A DNA stretch of 15,305 nt from Candidatus Moranbacteria bacterium GW2011_GWE2_36_40 (lineage in GTDB: Bacteria > Patescibacteriota > Minisyncoccia > Moranbacterales > GWC2-37-73), in assembly GCA_000991645.1 (NCBI GenBank), contig LBRX01000022.1, forward strand, positions 1 to 15,305, given 5' to 3'. The notes under the pieces are model-generated. The model was not told the DNA's origin. It ran no database searches and saw only the letters and a program-made list of their open reading frames with translations. Position numbers and translations under genes: made by a program. This document shows, piece after piece, positions 1-8,315 of this stretch (the first letter of the stretch is position 1; every line of letters begins with the position of its first letter).

Positions 1-159
1 ACAATGCACTTTTCTAGGATTTCATTATCTGGCATTTTCTATGATTAACTTTCGGTCAATATTCGGGAAAAATCTATGATTACTTTAGACCAGTTCATAT
101 ACTCCCCACGATAGCACCATTTTTACTAACTGTAAACAAAAAAAATGTGTTTGCAATAT
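1..159. other. Non-coding left edge with an imperfect direct repeat
   Basis: I see no open frame of useful length on either strand and no convincing terminator. The 10-mer TCTATGATTA occurs at 38-47 and 73-82 (35 bp period), each followed by an ACTT-containing stretch. This region lies downstream of the leftward HTH gene and is probably the 3' untranslated region or spacer. Confidence 0.4.
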
Positions 160-378
160 TTATTTAGAATATTTTGCCCTAAAATTATCCAGTTCTTCTT
201 TGGGCACATTCTCCTCAACACGTCTGACAATCTGATGAGCTCGAGTTGCAGAAATTTTGCATTCTTTTGCTATATCACGAAAAAACTTACCTTCAACATG
301 TATCTGATATATTTTTTTCCTTTCCTTTGTAAAATTATACGTTTTTATAATTATATTATTATTAATTTTTACACACAA
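160..378 (-). CDS. Small sigma-70 region 4-like helix-turn-helix protein
   Basis: This 72-residue basic protein probably binds DNA. Residues about 31-56 read as a helix-turn-helix of the sigma-70 region 4 type: RDIAKECKISATRAHQIVRR has the first helix IAKEC, the turn around KIS, and a recognition helix ATRAHQIVRRVEE. It has no sigma region 2, so it is not a sigma factor itself. The start is TTG at 376-378; the frame contains no internal ATG, and the TTG lies inside the last codons of the upstream helicase gene (10 bp overlap), which suggests translational coupling. The N-terminal stretch is Asn/Ile-rich and may be poorly structured. It could be a transcriptional accessory factor or a replication/repair partner of the helicase. 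I do not recognise a named family. The HTH call is fairly secure and the function unknown. Confidence 0.65.
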   Translation of the reverse strand: MCVKINNNIIIKTYNFTKERKKIYQIHVEGKFFRDIAKECKISATRAHQIVRRVEENVPKEELDNFRAKYSK

Positions 379-1682
379 TTTTTTAAAAATGTTTTTTGGA
401 GTTCCCGCTTTTTCAAAATTTTCATCTTGAGCACATACGCATCATTATCGCGAGAAAGTTCTTCTAGTATTTTATTAAACTCATACACTTTTGGATTAAT
501 TTCCAAAGCTACTTTATTAATTCCCAATAATTTTATACCATCCAGCGTCCTTACTCGCGAGAGTGCAACGTATCCCATTCCATATTCAAAAGATTTGGAC
601 AGATCCATCTCAACCGCATCCAGAGTCATTCCCTGACTTTTATGCACTGTGATTGCCCAAGCAAGTCTTAGTGGTATTTGCGTAATGGTAGCAAGCGCTG
701 ATTCATTTTCTTCGATTGACCATTTCTCGGGAGTTGCAATTATTGTTTTACCAGAAAAAGTTTTTACTATCGGTGTACCAGCATGATCAAAATTAATCAC
801 GACGCCCAGCGTTCCATTAACATAACCTTTTTCGAAATTATTTTTTACAAACATCACTACCGCACCTTTTTTAAGAAATAATGTTTCTGGAGCAAGACAT
901 CCCTTTTTTACCGCAGCTGCCACAAACTCATTTCCCTTGGAGGTCATCTCAAAAATCCTAGCTTCTTCTTTTATTTTTTTAAGTTCCAAATTATTAATAA
1001 CATCAACATTTATATTATGTGTATATAATTTGGTTGGCGTAACACTGTTTTTTATATTTTTATTTTGACGTGACAAAATTAAATCTAAAGTTTTCTGATT
1101 ACAAGACTTACTTCTAATATCGTTTAAAATTTTAAGCATCTGCCCATCCTCTTGCCTGTGTTGTTCTTCTAGGTAACAAATCTTGGGAGCCATCTCTTCC
1201 CAAGCCGCAGATTCAATAATAAAACGAGATTCTTCTCCAGATTTTGCCACTGGTGGCAATTGAAAAAAATCTCCACACAAAATAACTTGCAATCCACCAA
1301 ATGGCGAAAACGGCTCTTTAAATTTTTTGCAAATTTCATTAATAATGTCCAATTGATGCGCATGAAGCATTGAAACTTCATCAATAATAAGCACGCTAGT
1401 ATTAGTAAAACGAGCCTTGTGATAATGTCTTTTTTTAAGCTTAGTATAATCTTCTTCTGTAAATGTATCACTAATCCCCATTCCAGACCAAGAATGAATA
1501 GTTTGACCATTCATATGTGTGGCTGCAATTCCAGTTGAAGCAGTAACTGCCACGCCAATGCTATTCTCTTTTAGATATTCAATATATTGCTTAAGCAAAT
1601 AAGTCTTGCCAGAGCCAGCAGGTCCCGTCAAAAAAACATTATGTCCAAGCTTTAAAATATCGAGTGCTGTTTTTTGTTTCAT
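369..1682 (-). CDS. Pif1/RecD2-like superfamily 1B DNA helicase
   Basis: ATP-dependent 5'-3' DNA helicase of the Pif1 family (437 aa), acting on chromosomal DNA in replication and repair. Motifs in order: Walker A GPAGSGKT at residues 20-27; motif Ia around TASTGIAA at 48-55; Walker B VLIIDE at 97-102; motif III GDFFQLPPV at 137-145; the HRQ motif at 175-177; motif V VHKSQGMTLD at 346-355; and motif VI YVALSRVRTLDGI at 371-383. All SF1B signatures are intact, so it should be active. The length is that of a minimal bacterial Pif1 core; there is no clear extra C-terminal domain, only a basic tail (residues about 418-437). The start is ATG at 1680-1682; no Shine-Dalgarno is visible. The HTH gene overlaps its 3' end. 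It is separated from the epimerase gene by a 159 bp gap holding a hairpin, so it may be a separate transcription unit. Confidence 0.93.
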   Translation of the reverse strand: MKQKTALDILKLGHNVFLTGPAGSGKTYLLKQYIEYLKENSIGVAVTASTGIAATHMNGQTIHSWSGMGISDTFTEEDYTKLKKRHYHKARFTNTSVLIIDEVSMLHAHQLDIINEICKKFKEPFSPFGGLQVILCGDFFQLPPVAKSGEESRFIIESAAWEEMAPKICYLEEQHRQEDGQMLKILNDIRSKSCNQKTLDLILSRQNKNIKNSVTPTKLYTHNINVDVINNLELKKIKEEARIFEMTSKGNEFVAAAVKKGCLAPETLFLKKGAVVMFVKNNFEKGYVNGTLGVVINFDHAGTPIVKTFSGKTIIATPEKWSIEENESALATITQIPLRLAWAITVHKSQGMTLDAVEMDLSKSFEYGMGYVALSRVRTLDGIKLLGINKVALEINPKVYEFNKILEELSRDNDAYVLKMKILKKRELQKTFLKNCV

Positions 1683-1762
1683 AAAATAAGCTTGCCTTGT
1701 TTAGCTATTTTATTCAAGCTATAAATTCTACAAATTTGAATCATTAAAATTATTAAAACTTA

Positions 1763-1818
1763 CGCATTTCAAAACATTTCTTTTTTTGGCCAATAGAAGA
1801 AATGGTTGAGAAAATGCG
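1763..1818 (-). terminator. Imperfect 20-bp hairpin, possible leftward terminator of the epimerase operon
   Basis: The arms at 1763-1782 and 1797-1818 are complementary apart from one 2-nt bulge and a mismatch, around a loop containing TTGGCCAA. On the minus strand it follows the epimerase stop and is followed by T-rich sequence (TAAGTTTTAATAATTTT), which fits a weak intrinsic terminator. It could equally be a palindromic repeat element. Confidence 0.4.
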
Positions 1819-1841
1819 CAACTAATTTATTAATGAAAAAT

Positions 1842-2792
1842 CTAAATTTTGTAATATTCCTTGTACCACTTAACAAAATTTTCAATTCCCTTTTCAATAC
1901 GAGTTGTTGGTTTCCAACCAAGCTTGCGAAGCTTTCTAATATCAGCAACCGTAGCTGGAACATCTCCTGGCTGCATAGGCAAAAGTTTTTTCATGGCCTT
2001 TTTTCCTATATTATTTTCAATAACCTCAATAAAACGAGTAAGCTTTTCTTCTTTGTCTCCACCAATATTAACAACTTGATATGCCATATTTTTATCAAGA
2101 ACTGTCAAAATTCCACTTGTAATATCATCAACATAAGTAAAATTTCTGGACATTTTTCCACGATTATAAACATTTATGGTTTTTCCTTTTATGATTGCAT
2201 CCGTAAAAAGGAAAAGCGCCATATCGGGACGTCCCCAAGGACCATATACCGTGAAGAATCGCAGTCCTGTAGTTGGAAGCTTATAGACATGACTGTACAC
2301 ATGCGCTTGCAATTCGTTGGTTTTTTTTGAAGCCGCATACGGAGAAATTGGATTGTCAACACTATCGCTTTCTGAAAATGGCAATTTTTTGTTATTACCA
2401 TAAACCGATGAGGACGATGCGTATACAAAATTTTTAATTTTGTATTTAACAGCCAAATCAAGAAGATTTTGTGTCCCCAAAACATTAACTTCATAATATA
2501 GATTCGGATGTTCAAGAGCATATCGCACTCCAGCCATTGCTGCCAAATGAACAATTTTATCAATTTTTTCTTTCTTGAAAATTTTATCCAAAAACTTCTG
2601 ATCTCTAATATCTCCACGATAAAGTTTAAATTTATATCCTTTAAGAAATATTTTAATACGATCCTCCTTAAGCTTAGGATCATAATAATCATTAAAATTA
2701 TCCACAACAACAACTTCGTCGCCGCGATCAATCAACTTTTTGGTCAAATTACTACCAATAAAACCAGCTCCACCTGTTACTAAGATCTTCAT
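1842..2792 (-). CDS. NAD-dependent epimerase/dehydratase, UDP-glucuronate 4-epimerase-like
   Basis: Extended short-chain dehydrogenase/reductase (316 aa) that interconverts nucleotide sugars in the cytoplasm. The Rossmann motif TGGAGFIG is at residues 6-13, an acidic DN at 31-32 fits NAD binding, SSSSVYG at 126-132 carries the catalytic serine region, and the YxxxK pair is Y152/K156 in YAASK. The stretch YGPWGRPDMALFLFT (183-197) followed by a FTYVDDI block (218-224) is the signature of the CapI/UDP-glucuronate 4-epimerase branch, so the likely product is a UDP-uronic acid epimer; UDP-glucose 4-epimerase or a dehydratase is the alternative. The usual RDFTY motif reads RNFTY here. Its ATG overlaps the stop of the preceding glycosyltransferase (ATGA), so the two are translationally coupled and the sugar made is probably used in the same envelope glycan pathway. 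Confidence 0.9.
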   Translation of the reverse strand: MKILVTGGAGFIGSNLTKKLIDRGDEVVVVDNFNDYYDPKLKEDRIKIFLKGYKFKLYRGDIRDQKFLDKIFKKEKIDKIVHLAAMAGVRYALEHPNLYYEVNVLGTQNLLDLAVKYKIKNFVYASSSSVYGNNKKLPFSESDSVDNPISPYAASKKTNELQAHVYSHVYKLPTTGLRFFTVYGPWGRPDMALFLFTDAIIKGKTINVYNRGKMSRNFTYVDDITSGILTVLDKNMAYQVVNIGGDKEEKLTRFIEVIENNIGKKAMKKLLPMQPGDVPATVADIRKLRKLGWKPTTRIEKGIENFVKWYKEYYKI

Positions 2793-3976
2793 AGCTTTGA
2801 ACGTAAATAATTATAATATTCTTCGTTATTTGAATTTTCTATTGTATATTGCTCAAGTGCTTTTTGATGAGCCTTTTGTCCCATTGATTTTCGCAATTTT
2901 TCATCAACAATTAATCTTTCCAATTTTTCAATCCATTGTTCATATCCATTGGCAACAAATCCATCAATTCCATCTTGAATTGCTTGAACAAAAGGCTGTG
3001 TTGCAGCAGCAACAGTAGGCACATCAACAATTGCTGCTTCAAAAAATTTCAATTCCGATTTTGATTCGCAAAATGGATTTCCAATTTCCAATGGTGCCAC
3101 ATTTATATCAATATTTGCCAAATTTTCAAAATGTTTTTCCCTGGGAACATACGGGATTTTTTTTATTCTGCTTGCAAATTTGTTCAAAACATTTTCAGTG
3201 CTAAGAGGTCCAGCCAAAAACAATTCCACATTTTCATGCTTTTCCATGATCCACATCAAAGCATTTGTTATTGTTTCAAAATCTTTATTGTGTGATGAGG
3301 TCCCAGAAAAATAACCTATTTTTATCACAGACTTTGAAAGGCTGGGTGCGGAATGTTTTTGCTCCAAGATTCTTTCTGCAACATCTACATCTCTTTTTGA
3401 TAATCTGTTTGGCAAAACAAAAACATTCTTACTGCGCTCTTGCAATCTGTTAGCAAGAAAACCCGTGGTTGTGGTGCAGACTTTCACATATTGATCATTC
3501 AACAGACTATCTTTTGCCAATTGCTTGTAAAATTCTTTTTCAGATTCATTACTTTGCAGATAAAAATCCTGTTTTTTCACAAGTTCAAAATCAAAAACGA
3601 GATCATCTGTTTCAAAAATAATTTCCTTTTCAAGTGCTTTTATTTTTTCAATCAAATTCAAAACTGCTGGATTTTTTTGAACACGATGAAAAATGAAAAC
3701 ACTGAATTTGTCAGCACATGAATCAAGCCAAAAATTTTCTTGCACAACAACTGAAACAGAAAAACCATGCTTTTCCAATTCTTCTGAAACATTTTTAACT
3801 CTATATCTCCAACTATCCCCAATCGCGCCACTAGAAACAAACAAAATATTCGCAGATACTGGACGCCTTAAAAGCATACTTAGAGCTATAATCAACACTC
3901 TTATACCAGCAAAAAAACCATGCTGTCCAATCACAGAATGTATTTTCCCGAAATATCTAATAATCATATTTTTCAT
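2789..3976 (-). CDS. Glycosyltransferase, GT4/GT-B fold
   Basis: Cytoplasmic GT-B glycosyltransferase (395 aa from the chosen ATG), transferring a sugar from a nucleotide donor to a glycan or lipid acceptor. Visible features: a SWRYRV block at residues 55-60 and a FETDDLV block at 121-127, both common in the rhamnan-synthesis-like GT1/GT4 proteins; a domain-linker GYFSGTSSHNKDF at 221-233; and the donor-site segment NPFCESKSELKFFEAA at 300-315, equivalent to the E-x7-E region of GT4 enzymes. A TTG 13 codons upstream (4013-4015) is also in frame, but that TTG coincides with a good -35 hexamer whose -10 lies at 3987-3992, just upstream of the ATG at 3976. I therefore prefer the ATG. The 3' end overlaps the epimerase start by 4 bp. 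The acceptor and sugar cannot be told from sequence. Confidence 0.88.
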   Translation of the reverse strand: MKNMIIRYFGKIHSVIGQHGFFAGIRVLIIALSMLLRRPVSANILFVSSGAIGDSWRYRVKNVSEELEKHGFSVSVVVQENFWLDSCADKFSVFIFHRVQKNPAVLNLIEKIKALEKEIIFETDDLVFDFELVKKQDFYLQSNESEKEFYKQLAKDSLLNDQYVKVCTTTTGFLANRLQERSKNVFVLPNRLSKRDVDVAERILEQKHSAPSLSKSVIKIGYFSGTSSHNKDFETITNALMWIMEKHENVELFLAGPLSTENVLNKFASRIKKIPYVPREKHFENLANIDINVAPLEIGNPFCESKSELKFFEAAIVDVPTVAAATQPFVQAIQDGIDGFVANGYEQWIEKLERLIVDEKLRKSMGQKAHQKALEQYTIENSNNEEYYNYLRSKL

Positions 3977-3986
3977 ATTTTGCTTT

Positions 3987-4015
3987 ATAATAACGCAAAA
4001 TAAAGAAGAAATCAA
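3987..4015 (-). promoter_or_regulatory. Sigma-70-type promoter for the glycosyltransferase-epimerase operon
   Basis: On the minus strand TTGATT (4010-4015), a 17-nt spacer and TATTAT (3987-3992) make a good vegetative promoter. The ATG lies only 10 nt downstream of the -10, so transcription would start about 3-4 nt before the start codon. Confidence 0.6.
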
Positions 4016-4062
4016 TTCATCATCAAAAACAAAATCCGCACAACTTATGCATCTTGCTTTTA

Positions 4063-4150
4063 GAATTTCATGTAAATATTATTTTTTACGAGCTGCCAGT
4101 CGACCCGAGAGACAGAGGCCGAGCAAAAAATACATATTTACATGAAATTC
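4063..4150. repeat. Long inverted repeat with a GC-rich core (MITE-like or structured RNA)
   Basis: 17 bp at 4063-4079 (GAATTTCATGTAAATAT) are perfectly complementary to 4134-4150. After a 1-nt offset the pairing continues through ATTTTTT and, with bulges, into GCT/GCC of the GC-rich core. The whole 88-bp element can fold into one hairpin with a loop around 4098-4117 (AGTCGACCCGAGAGACAGA). It fills the gap between the DUF4012 gene and the glycosyltransferase promoter. No U-tract follows either arm, so it is not an ordinary terminator. No clear target-site duplication is seen. Confidence 0.75.
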
Positions 4151-4170
4151 AGCCAAGAGTAACCAAGATT

Positions 4171-5670
4171 TTATTGAGCATATTCAAATCTAAGATCACT
4201 AAGGAGTGTTTGCTGTTGGTCGTATTCCCCATCTTTTGTCTTGACATGAATACTCACAGGCACTTCTCCTGCGCCCGATTGCTTTTGAATCAACAATTTG
4301 TAATCAGAAATATTACCAAAAGATTCAGGAAGTTCATATTTTATAATTGCATCAGTTTCTTGCCCAATAAGAACATGGCACATAAATCCAAAGTATGTTT
4401 TTTCAAACGCATCATCAGTGTTTATGCGACTAACCATCTTGCTTTCCAAAAAATTTGAGCCTTTTGGAACATAAATTCTAAGATACGAATGATAATCACT
4501 GGTTCTCCAATCTCCATATGGTGCAGTATGCCTGTATTTTATATTCAAAGTGACAAGTGGCCTGGCTTGCGTCAAGTCAACATCATAGTGCATCTCACGC
4601 TTAATATAATAATCTGTTTTCAAAGCTCCCATGTTTGCATCAACAGCCATAAGATAATCACCACCCCAATTCTGAGGCACAGTGCCATCCCAATGCACAC
4701 TTGCCACTGCTTCTTGCAATCTTTGATCAGTAAAATTGAGCATTACATTTCTATTTTTCAACTCCTGATGCATCAAATCAGCAACTTTTGTCACATTGTT
4801 TAGCGTTAGCAATTTGTCCAAAATAATAGGCGCCATCTTTTTTAGGATTGCCTTTCTATTTTGCGTGTCAATATCGGGATTCATTATATATGCCTTTTCA
4901 ACCTGCTCTTCTAATTTTCGAGAAGCATTTTCCTTTGTGTACTCTCCTGAATATCCAGGCACAGTTATTGGTCCAGTAAGTCCAATAACATCATCAAAAA
5001 CTTGCGAATTAACAGCAATAACACCATCAAAACCGTTTGAACTCTTTCCTGCGAGCCTCATGAAATATTTTGCCTTTTCAACATTGGTTGGAAAATCAGG
5101 TGAAAAATTTGAGTCACGAAATTTCCAATTTTTTATTTGCATCATTCTTTTGAATGGAAAAGGGGCAGGGATCTTTGCTGAAATCCTTTGATCAAGAAGG
5201 TTGGCATCCTCCACAAAAGTGGAAACTACTTGACCATTTTTTATCTTAACAATAGCGTATTGTCCCAAAAATCCACCGCCCGGACGAAGCTCTGCATCAT
5301 TTTGCAACATTATCAAAAAAGTTTTTTCAATATCATCATTTTTCATGATTTCTCCAACTATTGTGTTCACAACCTCAATTTCTTTTTTTTCATCTTTCCC
5401 AATTGGCAAAAATTTGGAAACTTTGCTAAATGCGGACAATGAAGAGAGTGCTATGGTACGTTTATTCTTGAGGCCATAGGATGCAACAAAAAAAGTCCCC
5501 AGGATCAAAACAAGAACAATCACAACCATTTTTATTCTGTTTTTAGCAACAAAAAATTCAACGAGCTTGCCTTTTTTCTTTGCAGGAGGATTCAACTCTG
5601 AAAGCTGCTTTCTGACACTTTCATCCAAAAATGTCTTTTTTTTAAAAAACCTTCGAAGATATTTTATCAT
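4171..5670 (-). CDS. DUF4012 domain membrane-anchored protein
   Basis: A 499-residue protein with a basic cytoplasmic N-terminus (Lys-rich residues about 9-47), one transmembrane helix at about 48-65, then a large extracytoplasmic domain. Family signatures include QNDAELRPGGGF at residues 123-134, FRDSNFSPDFP at 184-194 and DGVIAVN at 215-221, which together mark DUF4012. The biochemical role of this family is unknown; it occurs in Patescibacteria and actinobacteria and often lies near envelope polysaccharide genes, as here. I chose the ATG at 5668-5670; a GTG eight codons upstream (5692-5694) is possible but has no better ribosome-binding site. TATACAAT lies 4 nt before the ATG and resembles a -10 without a matching -35. 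A tandem TATAATATAAT occurs further up at 5763-5773 on the minus strand. Co-transcription with the upstream ATPase (139-nt gap) is also possible. Confidence 0.85.
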   Translation of the reverse strand: MIKYLRRFFKKKTFLDESVRKQLSELNPPAKKKGKLVEFFVAKNRIKMVVIVLVLILGTFFVASYGLKNKRTIALSSLSAFSKVSKFLPIGKDEKKEIEVVNTIVGEIMKNDDIEKTFLIMLQNDAELRPGGGFLGQYAIVKIKNGQVVSTFVEDANLLDQRISAKIPAPFPFKRMMQIKNWKFRDSNFSPDFPTNVEKAKYFMRLAGKSSNGFDGVIAVNSQVFDDVIGLTGPITVPGYSGEYTKENASRKLEEQVEKAYIMNPDIDTQNRKAILKKMAPIILDKLLTLNNVTKVADLMHQELKNRNVMLNFTDQRLQEAVASVHWDGTVPQNWGGDYLMAVDANMGALKTDYYIKREMHYDVDLTQARPLVTLNIKYRHTAPYGDWRTSDYHSYLRIYVPKGSNFLESKMVSRINTDDAFEKTYFGFMCHVLIGQETDAIIKYELPESFGNISDYKLLIQKQSGAGEVPVSIHVKTKDGEYDQQQTLLSDLRFEYAQ

Positions 5671-5809
5671 TTTAATTGTATACAAAACTTGCACATTTCA
5701 TTTTTTAAAAAATTTAAAATGCGCAGATCAGAATCTAAAATAAATTTATGCAACCAAATTGAATTATATTATACTGAATCAAAAAAGTACACCTCTTGCA
5801 ATAAAAAAA

Positions 5810-8272
5810 CTAAACTGACAAAACTATTTTTTCTCCCTTCGCAACATCTCCAGAAATTATCTTTTTTGCAACCATACTCTCAATTTCATTTTCTATATAC
5901 CTGTTCAATGATCTGGCTCCAAAAATTGGATTATAACCTCTTTTAATAATACTCATAACAACATTATCATCAAAAACTATTTCGATATTTTTTTCTTTAG
6001 CCAAAATACGCACAAATTTCTGCAGCTGCAACCTAACAACACTCTTCAATTCATTTTCATTTAGTGGTCTAAAAAAGATAACTCCCTCAAAACGATTCAG
6101 AAATTCAGTACGAAAGATATTATTTTCAATAGCATAATCAATAACTGATTGTTTTATTTCTTCTGGGGATTTTTTCTGCTCAACCATATTTTTAATCAAT
6201 GCAGCTCCAGCATTAGACGTTGCTATTATCATGGTATTTCTGAAGTTTATTTTCTCTCCAAAAGCATCATTAACATATCCCTCATCCAAAATTTGCAAAA
6301 ACACATCCAAAATTTCAGGATAAGCTTTTTCGATTTCATCCAGCAACAATAATGAGTAAGGATTATCTTTTATTTGAGTAACCAATCTTCCTGGCTGATT
6401 CAATTGGCTTGACCCAAGCAACCTGTCAATCGAGTTTGGCGTCTGAAATTCACTCATATCCAAACGAATCATCTTGTCTTCATCTCCAAAATACATTTTT
6501 GCCAATGCCTTGGCAGTTTCAGTTTTTCCAACTCCAGTAGGACCCAAAAACAAAAAGCTACCAACTGGTTTTTTTGAATTTCCAATCCCACTACGAGCAC
6601 GACGCAAAGATTCTGAAACTTGAGAGATGGCTTCTTCTTGCCCAACAACCTGCTGATGCAACATTTTTTCAAGATTCAAAAGTTTTTTTCGCTCACTTCC
6701 CTCTATTTCTCCTTGTGGTACACCTGTTTTTAAAGAGAGATAATCATTAACTGTTTTTTCACTCACAAATTGCTCATCTGATTTTTTTTCCCAAAACATA
6801 AGCACGCCCATAGCCAAATCAATAGCCCTTTCAGGCAAAGGAGTCTCCCAGTTATGCTTTGAGCAATTGCGTATTATTGCTCGCAAAGCTTCAAATGTGA
6901 ACAACACACGCATATGCTCATATTTTTCAAGTTGTTCAAACAAAATTTTCAAAGTTTCATCTTCTGATGGCTCGCGTATTTCAATAATTTCAAAATATTT
7001 GGAAATCTGTTCTTGCCTTTCTATGAGCTTGTGATATTCTCGCGGAGTTGAAAAAGCTACCATTTGAAAAGATGGCGAAGGCAAAAATTCACCAAGAACT
7101 TCAGAAATATCAAGATGCAAGCTGCCTGACTCTTTGCCTACAAAATATTCCAAATGCTCTATAACTAAAATTACATTACCAGCGCTAGCGGCTTCATAAA
7201 AAATGCTGCGCAAAAAATTTTCCACGTCCAATCCTTTATTGATTGCATCAGAAATGGCACGACCAAGATCAAACAGCAACAATCTGCTGCTTGCAAGTGA
7301 GCCAGACTCCTTTCTTGTTCGTATGTTTCTAGCCAAACTATGCAAAAGTGTTTTCTTTCCACTGCCAGCATTTCCAACAATTAAAACGCAGTTCTCATCA
7401 GGTCTGTCCAACACTAACCTCAAAACATCATATTCATCCGATCTCCCAACAAGCTCGCTCTTGGAATATTCACTTGGATCAAAATATGAAAGATCGTGAC
7501 AATAACGGTCAAGATTTGCAGTATATCCATAATGCCATTGTCTCCCTATTTCTGGGATTTTTTTTAAATTCTCCCAAAGCCAACATTTCTTTTTATCATT
7601 TTTTTTCTGCCAACGATTCAATTCCCAAGAACAAATCTGCAGATAATCTTCTCTAACAAGATTGTGAACTTTCAAAAAATCATCCAGCAGTTCCTGAGAT
7701 GCTAAAATCTCATCTGGAAAACGTTTACGTGCAATTCCCAATCTCCCACAAATCCTTTCGAAAACCTTATGTTTTAACAAATCATTAAAGCTCATCATTA
7801 ATAATGACTGTTTTGTTCCCAAAAAATACAAAAAAACAACAAGCGAAATCCATACAACCAAAAAAGATCCTGGATATATGACATTCAAACTATTTTTTAC
7901 GAAATACAAAGAAGTTGCAACTGCCACAAGAGGAAAAGATAACCAAAAAAAACTTACCAGCAAACCAGAAAAGAAAATGCCAAGAAAAAAAATTCCTCCC
8001 GCAATTATGACAACAGTACGCACAATTGATCCCAATAAGCGAGATACCACATTCTCAAGAAGCACCTGTAAAGTTTTTATTGGATGAAAACCCCTCCAGT
8101 TCCTGGAGGAAATATCCCTATGCCAAGGATAAAATAATGTTTTTAGAAGTTGCCAAATAGAAAAATGTTGCCAAGCAAAAAACAAAAAATTCTTCCAAAT
8201 CTCAAAAAGATCATGCACGGCTTCATTGTAATACCAATGAATAAAGTTTGGCTTCTTGTGTCCGCTTTCCAT
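5810..8272 (-). CDS. Membrane-anchored ClpC/ClpA-like double AAA+ ATPase with degenerate D1 and altered pore loop
   Basis: An 820-residue protein. Residues 1-80 are Trp/Phe-rich and probably membrane-associated. About 83-152 contains two or three transmembrane helices, followed by a cytoplasmic linker to about 270 and two AAA+ modules. D1 (about 275-490) has GNAGSGKKT at 300-308, where Lys replaces the usual T/S after GK, and ILVIEHLEY in place of the Walker B hhhhDE, so D1 probably does not hydrolyse ATP. D2 (about 530-820) is of the ClpA/B C-terminal type: Walker A GPTGVGKT 577-584, Walker B LLLLDE 641-646, sensor-1 TSN 685-687, arginine finger R727 in FLNRF, and sensor-2 GAR 785-787. Between D2 Walker A and B, the usual GYVG pore loop is replaced by a short LNQPGR stretch. 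No Clp N-terminal repeat domain, long M-domain or ClpP-binding IGF/LGF loop is visible. It is the first gene of the leftward block and is divergent from the GT-C operon. Family placement is sure; the role (membrane protein quality control, or a structural ATPase) is inference. Confidence 0.85.
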   Translation of the reverse strand: MESGHKKPNFIHWYYNEAVHDLFEIWKNFLFFAWQHFSIWQLLKTLFYPWHRDISSRNWRGFHPIKTLQVLLENVVSRLLGSIVRTVVIIAGGIFFLGIFFSGLLVSFFWLSFPLVAVATSLYFVKNSLNVIYPGSFLVVWISLVVFLYFLGTKQSLLMMSFNDLLKHKVFERICGRLGIARKRFPDEILASQELLDDFLKVHNLVREDYLQICSWELNRWQKKNDKKKCWLWENLKKIPEIGRQWHYGYTANLDRYCHDLSYFDPSEYSKSELVGRSDEYDVLRLVLDRPDENCVLIVGNAGSGKKTLLHSLARNIRTRKESGSLASSRLLLFDLGRAISDAINKGLDVENFLRSIFYEAASAGNVILVIEHLEYFVGKESGSLHLDISEVLGEFLPSPSFQMVAFSTPREYHKLIERQEQISKYFEIIEIREPSEDETLKILFEQLEKYEHMRVLFTFEALRAIIRNCSKHNWETPLPERAIDLAMGVLMFWEKKSDEQFVSEKTVNDYLSLKTGVPQGEIEGSERKKLLNLEKMLHQQVVGQEEAISQVSESLRRARSGIGNSKKPVGSFLFLGPTGVGKTETAKALAKMYFGDEDKMIRLDMSEFQTPNSIDRLLGSSQLNQPGRLVTQIKDNPYSLLLLDEIEKAYPEILDVFLQILDEGYVNDAFGEKINFRNTMIIATSNAGAALIKNMVEQKKSPEEIKQSVIDYAIENNIFRTEFLNRFEGVIFFRPLNENELKSVVRLQLQKFVRILAKEKNIEIVFDDNVVMSIIKRGYNPIFGARSLNRYIENEIESMVAKKIISGDVAKGEKIVLSV

Positions 8273-8286
8273 TTGTTTTTATTTTT

Positions 8287-8315
8287 GTAATATTTTGCTC
8301 GCCTTGACTCGCCAA
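8287..8315 (-). promoter_or_regulatory. Possible promoter of the Clp-like ATPase gene
   Basis: The minus strand has TTGGCG (8310-8315), a 17-nt spacer and TATTAC (8287-8292), 14 nt before the ATG. The -35 overlaps the inverted repeat at 8303-8347. Both hexamers are only partial matches, so this is tentative. Confidence 0.35.

Noticed and set aside
145..636. Open frame of 163 codons on the plus strand
   Set aside because: It is antisense to the HTH and helicase genes, both of which have clear protein motifs. The translation is Phe/Ile/Ser-rich without a domain, as expected from the complement of an AT-rich gene.
4013..4015. TTG as start of the 408-residue version of the glycosyltransferase
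   Set aside because: The TTG forms the -35 hexamer of a TTGATT-17-TATTAT promoter, and the added 13 residues match nothing; the ATG at 3976 is preferred.
4054..4458. Open frame of 134 codons on the plus strand covering the inverted repeat
   Set aside because: Its first part is the palindromic element and the rest is antisense to the DUF4012 gene. No recognisable domain or start signal.
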